Assembly (NCBI RefSeq): GCF_022682495.2
Contig: NC_071391.1
Span: 13,491,680-13,555,679, forward strand
DNA from: Desmodus rotundus
Taxonomy: Eukaryota; Chordata; Mammalia; Chiroptera; Phyllostomidae
Direction of reading: 5' to 3'
DNA length: 64,000 nt
The notes beneath the pieces are model-generated. The model had not been told where the DNA came from. It ran no database searches and saw nothing but the letters and a program-made list of their open reading frames with translations. The position numbers and the translations under genes are program-made. This document shows, one piece after another, positions 11,620-22,300 of the stretch; the first letter of the stretch is position 1; the number at the start of each line of letters is the position of its first letter.

Positions 11620-11805
11620 ATGGCCCTGGCTGGTGACTTAAGCGCCTGTGAGCTGAGGGGTCACAGGTTTGATTCCCCGTCAGGGCACCTGCCTGCGTTG
11701 TTGGCCAGGTCCCCAGGTGGGATGCGAGAGGCAACCAAATGATTGTTTCTCTCCATTTCTTCCTCCCTTTCCCCTCTCTAAAAATAGATAAATTAAATCT
11801 TTAAA
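11620..11805 (+). repeat. Ves-type SINE with 14-bp duplication
   Basis: Sense: ggccctggctggtgacttaa to ctctctaaaaatagataaat. Duplication AAAACTAATTTCTT at 11606-11619 and again ending at 11819. Confidence 0.9.
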
Positions 11806-12530
11806 AAAACTAATTTCTTCTGAGATTCTCTATATTAGGTTAAAGAATTATAGGCTCAAAAAGAATTATAGACTCAGTAAAGGCCGAAGGTGAATGAATG
11901 TGAACTGTATTTCTGCATCTTTTTGGTTAGTAATTATTCTGCTGCAAGGCAGTTTCACTTCTAGACTTTTGGTTTTAAATGACTTGTAAGGGTCATCAAG
12001 GAGACTGTTTCCTTCCAGTTAGTTCATCCTTGGTTTATTACAGCCTGTTGACATTTTCAGTGTATACATATTTACATCATGTACTAATGAGGGATGATAG
12101 CTATATCATGAGGATACAGGCCAGAGTTTGTTCCTTTTTCACTCTTCAGGGAACTGTGTGCTGTATGTGATAAGGAACTTGGAGTTGTGTCTTTCCATAG
12201 AATCTTTCTGACTTTTTACGTTTTAATATTTCAGGGTGACGCTCCTTTAAACACAGGCTATAAACATTTTTGCTTCTGTCTATATTTGGAGGCATCTTGT
12301 TGTATACTTTTTATATTGTAGCCTTTCATGAAATGTAAAGTGCCAATTTGTTTGACTGTTGACAATGAGCACTTATTACTTCTTAAATTTCAAAAGTAAA
12401 AAGAATACTGTCTTTTCTAATTATTAAGTCACCTGTAGTCCCACCAATCCAAAGATAACCATGGTTATTATTTGCTTATATTTCTTTTGTATTATTATTC
12501 TCCAAGAGCTTTTTTTATTTTTTATTTTTT

Positions 12531-12735
12531 TTAAGATTTTATTTATTTATTTTTAGAGAGAGGGGGAAAGGAGGGAGAAAGAAAGGGAGAGAAACATAGT
12601 CTGGTTGCCTCTCACACGACCCCAATAGGAGACCTGGCCTGCAACCCAGGCCTGTGCCCTGACGGAAATTGAACTGGTAACCCTTTGGTTTACAGGCTGG
12701 CACTCAGTCCACTGAGCCACACCAGCCAGGGCTCC
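12531..12735 (-). repeat. Ves-type SINE
   Basis: Antisense, full length, ending gagccacaccagccagggct; near-identical tccaagagct and tccaagatct flanks suggest a target duplication. Confidence 0.88.
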
Positions 12736-13036
12736 AAGATCTTTTTTAAAAATAAAATGGGGATCATATTGTGTATGTAATTTTGTATTCTGATTTTTTC
12801 ACATCATTAAGTATTTCAAAAAATTTTTTAATAGGTAATACATTTCAAAAATAAAAAATGACATAAAATAAACAAGCAAGATGAAAGTCTTCCATCTCTC
12901 TCTCTCCATTCACTTTGTCCCTCAGTCCCTAATAAGTGTTAATTTTTCCTCTTGTTCAGACCAGATCGGGCATATTCGGGCATATTCAGGGTGGTATGGC
13001 TGTAGGCTCTCCTCTTGTTCAAAAGGTAGCATTACT

Positions 13037-13261
13037 GTCCTGACCAGTGTGGCTCAGTTGGGCCATTGTCCTGCAAAGTGAAAGGTCATGGATTCGATTC
13101 CCGGTCAGAGCACGTGCCTGGCTTGTGGGTTTGGCCCCTAGTTGGGGTGCGTATAAGAGGCAACTGATCAAGGATGTTTCTCTCCCTCTATTTCTCCCTC
13201 CCTTCCCCTCTTTCTAAAAATAAATCAAATTTAAAAAGTAAGTTTACAAAAAAAGTTTTTA
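13037..13261 (+). repeat. Ves-type SINE with 16-bp duplication
   Basis: Sense: gtcctgaccagtgtggctca to tctaaaaataaatcaaattt. Duplication AAAAGGTAGCATTACT at 13021-13036 and 13262-13277. Confidence 0.92.
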
Positions 13262-14248
13262 AAAAGGTAGCATTACTACATGTATTGTTCTGTACCTTGA
13301 TTTTTTCCCTCTCTTAACAGTGTATTTTGGGGAATCTCTTGTCAGTACTGAAAACCATTCCTCATGTAGATTAGTCATATAGTCCCTTTTAAATGGGTAC
13401 TTGAGTTGTCCCCAGTTTTTGCTATTACAAATAATAAGACAGAAGTAGTAATTAAAGGCAAAAAATTAAGCATTTACCCCGCTTCAGTTATTAAGGGATA
13501 GTTCTCTCCAGAATGCAAGCTAGTTATTGTACAAACAACGATGACATTAGGAAATCTAACATTTTTCTGCCCCCAAATGAAACAGTTCAAGAAAGAAGCA
13601 TCAGTGACTGCTAAACCATTAAGCAAAAGGTTAAGGAGGAACAGGATATTCACATGGTGCCAAATGTTAGCCACAGATTACTAATTGTAAAGGGAGAAAT
13701 ATACCTTTATAAAGGAAGCTCTCTCTAGTTGCTACAGATTCAACAAGTGATCATGTTTTGCCAAGTGATCACATAAGTTATCAAGTTTGACCAAGTGGGG
13801 CAGTCTGAAAATGTGTCACCTGATATATTGCATTAGGAGGTAATAGATAGCATCACCCATGAAGCATTCTCTCCAAAAAACACTTAATCTAAATCTAATC
13901 AGTGTTTTAGAACTAACCTTCTGTTTACAGGAAATATAAGGGATAAAAAGACAAGCTAAATGGCAGTGTGAAGAAACAATAAAGCGAAATTAGGATGTCA
14001 TACATTCTGCAAGTCAACTATTCCCGTCTTTTTAAAAAGCTTGTGTTGTAAAAACAAAAAATAAACCAACCAAAACAAAACTTAAGGCCATTCTAGAGAC
14101 TGAAGAGACATGGTATCCACTTTTTTTGCTTGAGTCCTTGATTTAATTCTGGATTTAAAAAAATGCCAACTTATTAGAGACCTTTTTTTGGACAGTTGGG
14201 GAAATTTGAATGAGGACCAAGTATTATGCAATTGGTGTGATAAGAGTA

Positions 14249-14665
14249 TTGGGTTGACCAAAAAAGTCTGTTTAGTTTTTTCAGTATTATAAAAGACAGA
14301 CACATTTTTCATTTTCACCAATAACTTTATTGATTTGGATATTTGAGTATGTCGGTTATCTCCCACTATTGTGGGTAGAGGCCAGGGGTTTTGATAGACA
14401 TCTTCCAATGCATAAGACAGCCACACAGCAAAGAATTATTTGGGTAAAATATCAATAGTACCAAGAAACTTTGCAAATGACTTCTGACACATTCGATCAG
14501 TCACCATGTCTTCTCCATATACTACATAAATCTTCCCAGTTCAAGGCACATGCCTAGGTTGTGGGCCAGGTCCCCAGCTGGGGACGTGCGAGAGGCAACC
14601 AATTAATATATCACCAGCACGTTGATGTTTCCCTTCCTCTCTTTCTCCCTCCCTTCCCCTCTTTC

Positions 14666-14696
<31 letters not shown>

Positions 14697-14779
14697 AGTT
14701 TCAAATGAAGTTAAAGACAACTAAACATTGCTAGAGCCATCATATGGAAAAAACTAAATGAACTTTTCGGCCAACCCAA
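14249..14779 (-). mobile_element. Tc1/mariner element (copy B) with nested SINE and an internal MER20-like segment
   Basis: Terminal repeats TTGGGTTGACCAAAAAAGT and the inverted CTTTTCGGCCAACCCAA are flanked by TA on both sides (14247-14248, 14780-14781). The internal sequence collinear with copy C (35.7 kb) is interrupted at about 14366-14468 by a segment that matches the MER20 hAT fossil. A 5'-truncated Ves SINE sits at about 14535-14698. Orientation is given by comparison with copy A. Confidence 0.82.
14535..14698 (+). repeat. 5'-truncated Ves SINE nested in mariner copy B
   Basis: Starts inside the tRNA-like head at cccagttcaaggcacatgcc and ends in an (aaat)n tail at about 14669-14698. 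Confidence 0.88.
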
Positions 14780-14967
14780 TATTTGGCTTGCTTATGAAGC
14801 TAAATGTCCTTATTCCTAAGAGATGCATAGTAGGGTGTATAGGGTTAGAGTGTGTTGATGCCTACTGAAATGGTTGAGACAAAAATTAAAAAAAAACCCC
14901 ACATATATAGCCATATCTCTATTCTTGGATATGGATAGAGCAAATTTAACAAAATATTAATACTTTT

Positions 14968-15173
14968 TTAAGACTTTATTTATTTTTTTAGAGAGGGAGA
15001 AAGAGGGGAGAAAGATTGATTTGTGAGAGAAACATCCATGGGTTGGTTGCCTCTTGCATGCCCCAACTGAGGACCTGGCCCACAACCCAGCATGTTCCCT
15101 GACTGGGAATTGAACCAGCGACCTTTTGGTCCACAGGCCAGTGCTCAATTCACTGAGCTACACAAGATAGGGC
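14968..15173 (-). repeat. Ves-type SINE
   Basis: Antisense: aagactttatttattttttt to gagctacacaagatagggct. It is the last SINE before exon 2. Confidence 0.88.
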
Positions 15174-16170
15174 TAATAATTCTTGAGTCTGAGTGGTGAA
15201 TAGTGTATGTTTATTCTATTTTAAAAACTGTATTTTTGAATTTTTTAATAAAAAGAGTTGAAGAGACTGCTGCAATGAATAACATATACATTATTTTGAA
15301 ATGCCATTTTATTGGGCTACATATTCCATTGCATATAGGAGCCACAATGTAATTTTTGCACATATGTGTATTTTGCTGCCAGTTGACATTTTAGTTGAAT
15401 TTTTTATTTTATGACAATTTTATGCCCTTAGATGTTGTGTTGGATAATGAAAAGGAACTGAAAATCTTTATTCTCTTCTCCTTTATTCTCTACTCTGGAA
15501 CTTGAACAGAGAAGAAAAAAAGAAAGTGAGAAAGATATTTCAGAGTAGTCCTTACACACTTGCTTTTAGGTAGGAGATAGGATGGAAGCTGCTACGTAAG
15601 AACCATACCTCAAGTAATAGCCTTTTAAAATCTGTTTCTTGTCCTTTAGTTTGAAGGTGGTAAGGAGGGTCAGGCACCCCTTCTTCAAGTGGTAAGGAGG
15701 GGTGCCAGCGACTAGGGAAGCAGTGTGGCACAGAACAGCAAGGCTCGTGTTGTGTTTTATTTTTGACAGGTTATTAGACCTTTATTTTAGTAGCAAAAAT
15801 TCTGTCTGCATGGTAAAATAATAATAAAATAGCTGCTTTAAAGACTGGCTGGTTCTTTGCATAAAAGGTTAAGCTGTGGAGGATATGGGAGGAATTTAAG
15901 GAAGAATATTTTTGGAAGAAAAGTTCTGGGAAAAGGGTCTTTTCTGAGAAAGCATCATTAAATATGACAAGCATACTCCCTTCGTTGAGCTAGAATTGTA
16001 TTTGCAATGGGAAACTACTCTGATTGCAGGATTCCTGTTCTTTGACATTGACATTCATACCTTAGATTTCCATGAAGACAACTTATAAGGACCTGAATGG
16101 CCTCATTTTAGCTGCTTCAGCGTGTGGAGCTGGTGCTTGCTCCTTCTCTTCCTGTGCCTGGTGTGACAGT

Positions 16171-16319
16171 GGCTACTGAGCACTATGAAGGTTGTTCCAG
16201 AGAAGAATGCTGTCCGCATACTCTGGGGGCGAGAAAGGGGCACTCGGGCCTTTGGAGCTCAGCGGCTTCTGCAGGAGCTGGTAGAAGATAAGACCCGGTG
16301 GATGAAATGGGAGGGCAAG
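16171..16319 (+). CDS. AMBRA1: AMBRA1 exon 2 (start codon exon), residues 1-45
   Basis: ATG at 16185 begins [20 protein letters not shown] and the exon ends with GGC AAG before the donor gtaaga at 16320. The 5' edge is inferred from an acceptor ending acag at 16167-16170 after a pyrimidine-rich stretch. An alternative acceptor lies about 40-50 bp further upstream, so 14 or more bases of 5' untranslated sequence are included. The last residue, Lys45, corresponds to the lysine reported as ubiquitinated in human AMBRA1. The intron phase after the exon is 0. The basic N-terminus precedes the first WD strand. Confidence 0.93.
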
Positions 16320-19300
16320 GTAAGAAAATGGTTATTATTGACTTAGGGTTTGTAGAAATGACAGTAGAATGGGGCCTTGGGTTGATAACATAGAGCTGGG
16401 ATGTAATTTATTTTGTGTAGGAGAATAGATAGGCTTATCTAACTTAGGGAGCTTTTTTAAAAAGCACATTTGGAAGAATTTATAGGCTAGAGATATCTTT
16501 TTTAGAGTTAGACATTTTTTCTAAAGGTAATTTAGATTTATCTTTCTCAAATTTTTAGCTTGATTGTTATGTCCAGTTTTTAAACTTACACTGAGAATAC
16601 TAATCTAGACAGGCTCATGTAATTGTGAGATAGAGTGGGCCATAGGATTATAAATAATGTGTTTTAACTTTTTTTTGTTTGTTTCCCAGAGAGTAGAACT
16701 GCCAGATAGTCCACGCTCTACCTTCTTACTGGCCTTCAGCCCAGACAGGTAACTAGTGTTTATCTATAACTTACGACTTGTGATACCATTGCTTTCTGTA
16801 TATTTGGCCTAACGTGATCTTGCAAGTCAAATCCCCAAAGCCTCTTGGAAGCACTGTATGAATAGAACTTTGAAAGTGTATCAGAAATGGAAAGAACATA
16901 GAGGAACAGTTCTAATTGTAAAACTAATGGGAATAACCAAAGAAAATTATGAACATTGAGGGTAAAAACTCGGAAAGTTTTTCAAGAACCATCCTTTGCT
17001 TGTGTGATATAGGCCACTGGTGCAGTAGTTTCCCATCTAGAAAAAATAGTCACTGAAGGGGATATATGTCATTTGGGGACAGGGTGGAGAATGCAGAAGC
17101 TTTTAAACATTAAGAGTATTTCTGTTGTTTGTAATACCTGAAGCGTAGTTTTTTTTCATGCTAGGATGGGGAATAGTACCAGTTTTCTGTGTTGTCCAAA
17201 GCTGATAGTTTGTTATCCACCCACATGCTTCACACTGACATGGGCCCTTTGATTCCCTAGGACTCTCTTGGCCTCCACCCACGTAAACCATAACATCTAT
17301 ATCACGGAGGTGAAGACTGGCAAGTGTGTTCATTCTTTGATTGGACACCGTCGCACTCCGTGGTGTGTCACTTTCCATCCTACCATCTCAGGCCTTATTG
17401 CTTCTGGCTGCTTGGATGGGGAGGTTCGGATTTGGGATTTACATGTAAGTATTTCCTTTTCTTTGGTGTTCTAAATGCAGAGACTTGTTTACCATTGGGT
17501 TCTTAACTCTGGAGGAGAGATTAGCCAGATTTTTAGTACTACATCCAAGTAAGTGGTAGTCATTGCCCACTTAATTGACAGCAAGCCTAGCCCATAGGCC
17601 TCCATTCTACGATGAGCATCCTATGAAGTGTTCTTCCATCTGCCCACGCTCTAAGATATGTTCAGGATGGATTTTTGTCATATTATGTAGCAAGGATTGT
17701 ACTGTGCTCTGATCAGGATCATTAAAGCAACGTGCTCCTCGTCCTAGAGAATGGCTAGTGGATTGTTGTGCACCGTGTCATGCACTAAGCTCGAGTTTTC
17801 CCAGGCTTCAGAAACAAAAACTCTGCTGATGTTCATTGCCTGTGGCTTGTAGAAGACTTAGAGAAGTGAGCAGACAGTATTATTTTTCTGATAAATTGAT
17901 GACATTGCTCGATCACTGATTTTCTACATTGTTTTATAGAGGACATTTAAAGTAGGCCCTGATGTAGTCATTTTACCTTAAATAAGGATCTTTCTTGAGA
18001 TTGACATCCCGTTTTGCTGGCAGCTTGTAACCTGAGAATACTTGGGATTGGTTCATTCATAGGGTGGCAGTGAAAGCTGGTTCACAGATAGCAACAATGC
18101 CATTGCCTCTCTGGCTTTCCACCCTACGGCTCAGCTTCTTCTGATTGCCACTGCCAATGAGATCCACTTTTGGGACTGGAGTCGACGGGAGCCCTTTGCT
18201 GTGGTGAAGACAGCCAGCGAGATGGAACGGGTCCGGTGAGTCCTCTGTCCACCAGTGATGCCTGCCATAGTATTAGCACGGCAGAGAACATTTACACTCA
18301 CGAGACAGATTTTTATCCCTGCGCAGGGAAGGTTCTTATCCCTATAGCTCCTCCTACTTTTTAAGCAGCTGGCCAAACATCTGGGAAACACTTCATTTTG
18401 TTCATTTTAGCTGTTCATTATTGGCCTCTTCTTCTGGTCTCTGAAGATTGGGGTCTTCAGAATCTTTTTTAGGTTCAAAGCTGTCTGGGTTTGGAAGAGA
18501 GCCCTTTTTTTTTGAGAAACCTGAAAGGTGTTCAGGTGGTGGGTAGCTTGATGGATAATTGCTCATCCCTGGTTATCTGTGTTTATCAAACTGGAAGAGG
18601 GAGATGTACGTATGCATCAGATATGCCAGTTGATATTTATTTAGCCTTTAAGATCAAAACACACATTGCCTGAATTAAAGTTGATGCATTGTTTTCCTTT
18701 GGTCCTTTCGGCGGTAGAGTTGGATATAAGCTGCTCCAGTCTAGCTTATAGATCAGCTATGTTACTTGATGCCGAGACTGTTCCTTATCACCAGAACTCA
18801 TGCCTCTTGCCAGTGCAGCTGCTATGTGAGGGAAGAACTGAACTTGTGGCAGAGTATGAGAGCAGTCTATGCTTTACTATTATGATGAGCTTTTAGATAC
18901 GAGCAAGTGTGTGCTTAATGTAGTGGTTCCTGGGGAGGAAGCCTAGGTGTTTTTTGCAATTATTTTTGTGATACAAATTCCCTTATTCTGGTAAGTGTGA
19001 GGATATAACAAGAAGTATCAAGCATTATTTTAATCTCTTTGAAAGTTTTGAAAATCTCTAGAGTGAATACCTGAGTAATTCGACATTAGCAGTTAGTGAT
19101 CACCGTAAATTTGAACGCATGGCCTCTTCTCAGTTAACGTAGTCTCTATGCATGTCTCTGTCTCTTCTGTTTTCAGTCTGGTGAGATTTGATCCTCTTGG
19201 ACACTACTTACTCACAGCAATTGTTAACCCCTCTAATCAGCAGGTAAGTCAGTAAGCAGTTCCAGCTCCATGTAAATATGGGTTATTTTTAAAACTAGTG

Positions 19301-22300
19301 CTCTAATTCTAATTATATCGGACTTTAATTTTCAATGTCAAAGTGTTTCTCTCCAGCCAAGATTCAAAACCAGCTTCAGACTGTGTATTCAGTTAGAGCC
19401 ATAATCATGACAAGGGAGTCAGTTCCAAAACCTGAGTGATTGCTTCACTGAAAGTAACCAGGCAGTGTTGATTGTCTTTCCTGTGCCTCTGGTTGGTTAA
19501 CGTGTTGCCTCTCCTCACTGCGTCTGTGTATGGATACACCTTTTGTGAGAGGATTGGTTTGCCAGCTGTACTCATTCAGAAACATTGCTAATTGGAAGTG
19601 AATAACTTGATAACCATATGATGATTCTGAATCTGAATGAAGCCAGTTCTCCATGATTCAGAGGTAGAGTTGTTACCCATCTATGAAGGTTTTCCTTGGA
19701 TGATTATCAATAGCATTTTTTGATTTACCTGGAGATTCTACCTAACTACTTTGCACTGCCTCCACCCCACCTTGGTCCACTTTGCAGGGTGATGATGAAC
19801 CAGAGATCCCCATAGATGGAACAGAATTATCCCACTACCGTCAGCGTGCCCTTCTGCAGTCACAGCCAGTTCGCCGGACGCCTCTCCTCCACAATTTCCT
19901 GCACATGCTGTCCTCTCGCTCCTCTGGCATCCAGGTGGGAGAGCAAAGCACAGTGCAAGATTCTGCTACCCCCTCACCCCCACCGCCTCCCCCTCAGCCC
20001 TCCATGGAGCGCCCCAGGACTTCCGCTTACATCAGGCTCCGACAGCGGGTCAGTTACCCCACAGCTGAGTGCTGCCAGCACCTTGGGATCCTGTGCCTTT
20101 GCAGCCGCTGCTCTGGCACTCGAGTTCCTTCCCTCTTGCCACACCAGGACAGTGTCCCCCCTGCTTCTGCCAGGGCTACTATCCCTTCCTTTTCTTTTGT
20201 ACAGACCGAGCCCTTCCATCCCCCGGAGCAGGCCTCATCAACGCAGCAGGACCAGGGCCTCCTGAACCGGCCGTCTGCCTTCAGTACAGTCCAGAGCAGC
20301 ACTGCCGGCAACACGCTCCGCAACCTCAGTCTGGGTCCCACCCGTCGGTCTTTGGGAGGCCCTTTGTCTAGCCACCCTTCTAGGTATCACCGAGATATAG
20401 CTCCTGGGCTGACAGGATCTGAGTGGACCCGGACAGTGCTCAGTCTGAACTCCCGCCCTGAGGCGGAATCCATGCCCCCACCCAGGACCAGTGCCTCTTC
20501 GGTGAGTTTGCTGTCTGTGCTAAGGCAGCAGGAAGGTGGCTCTCAAGCATCTGTGTACACTTCAGCCACAGAAGGGAGGGGTTTTCCAGCTTCTGGGTTG
20601 GCAGCTGAGTCGGATGGAGGGAGTGGCTCCAGCCAAAACAATTCGGGCAGCATTCGCCATGAGCTTCCATGTGACTTGAGACGCTTCTTTTTGGAGTATG
20701 ACCGGCTTCAGGAGCTGGACCAAAGCCTGAATGGGGAAGCCCCCCAGACCCAACAGGCCCAGGAAATGCTCAACAACAACATTGAATCTGAGAGGCCAGG
20801 CCCTTCCCACCAGCCCACCCCACACAGCAGTGAGAACAACTCCAACCTATCCCGTGGCCACCTGAATCACTGCCGTGCTTGCCACAATCTCCTGACCTTC
20901 AACAACGATACCCTGCGATGGGAAAGAACCACACCTAACTACTCTGGCGAGGCCAGCTCATCCTGGCAGGTCTCCAGTACCTTTGAGGGCATGCCATCGA
21001 GTGGCGGCCAGTTGCCACCTCTTGAGCGGACTGAGGGCCAAACACCCAGCTCCAGCAGGCTGGAGTTGAGCAGCTCTGCTAGTCCGCAGGAGGAGAGGAC
21101 TGTGGGGGTGGCCTTCAACCAGGAGACGGGCCACTGGGAAAGAATTTATACCCAGTCCAGCAGAACTGGAACTGTATCACAGGAGGCCTTACATCAGGAC
21201 ATGCCTGAGGAAAGCTCTGAGGAAGATTCACTCAGGAGGTAAGCAGGTGCTTTCTGTCGTCTTCTACATTCCTTATTTTTCTCCTTACATCTCTTCTTTC
21301 AGTCCTACAGATGTTGTGGCTGGATCTTGAGAGTCTGAGACCCACGCATTTATTCAGCTCTCCCTAGCTTCTGTTGCATCTTCTTGGAAAATCTTGCTCT
21401 GGTGGCAGAGAGAAGATAGGGTCTAGCAGTATGAGTCAGTTGGCTGTGCTAGCTCCTTTTCTGGTTAAGCTCTTGTGACCTTTAGCCTTAAAAGAGAGTA
21501 TAGATTAGGTTAGAGAGGCATGAGGAGAAGAGGTGAGAGAACCATTGATGTCCTCTGCTCGGCCTTTTGACCTTGAAGGATTTTATGTTCAAGACTAGTT
21601 CCTGTGAAATAAGAAATCGTCCCCGTATGCCTAGAAATTAGTGTATTGGCTCTTGTTGTGTCGCTTTGTGTTTACCTCTTAAATCTTATCTTTTGGAGCA
21701 GTGCATCTTGACAGAGAAAAGAAAGTAATACATAATGTGTCAAGGATTGTTCATATTTTTTGAGATACATGCTTTTTCGACGGCAAGTTAAGTTGCTTAG
21801 TTAAGACTTTTTGAATAGATCTTCCAGATAGACATTCACCTTGGGGTGTGAAAGAAGAACAATTCATAGAAGGAAGGCCCTTTCCAAACTCAGATCAGCA
21901 TCCAGGCAACTCTGTCATGGAAGAAACAGAGTGGGCGTCGTCCATCGCCCACCACCTGTTCTATGTATGGCTGCATGCGCAACTATCTTGATTTATTAGG
22001 GACTTCTTTCTGTAATTCTGTAAAGGTCAAATCTAGCATAATCGCAAACTCCCAGAATATGCTTGTTGGATCCAAACCACATAGTGCTCTGCATTATATC
22101 CTCTGTTGAAGCAACTGAGATTTCTCTGACATAAGCTTCTAGCAAGGGAGACAATATGGATTGTGCACACAATGTACTTGTGATTTTGGGAGGATGCTTT
22201 AGAGAGGACCCAGTTAATAAGTATTTGTTGAATGGTGACAGTTGTTCCAGAACTTTGTTAGGCACTGTGGGGAGCACAAAAGAAGCAAATACCCAATCTT

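Larger units (their letters stand above)
12370..13440 (-). repeat. Antisense L1 fragment interrupted by two SINEs
   Basis: L1-type 3' text occurs at 12420-12500, 12740-12870 and 13262-13440, split by SINEs at 12531-12735 and 13037-13261. The last part, ccctctcttaacagtgtatt then ttgctattacaaataataag, is typical of old L1. Confidence 0.5.
1..16170 (+). other. AMBRA1: AMBRA1 intron 1 (part), non-coding
   Basis: No conserved coding segment is seen before the start codon exon, so this is read as the 3' part of the intron after the untranslated first exon. It is AT-rich and carries L1, MIR and L2 fossils, two LTR remnants (6.3-7.7 kb), about nine SINEs, two mariner elements and two short inverted-repeat transposons, listed separately. 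Between these, 15174-16170 and 10850-11605 show nothing recognisable. No CpG island or promoter-like block is visible. Confidence 0.8.

Noticed and set aside
17444..17506. Reading through the exon 4 donor to extend the coding frame
   Set aside because: The conserved sequence stops at IWDLH and resumes at exon 5; the read-through residues are intron.
19974..20825. Open frames on the - strand and in other + frames over the large AMBRA1 exon
   Set aside because: They are shadows of the GC-rich coding exon; none shows a recognisable domain.
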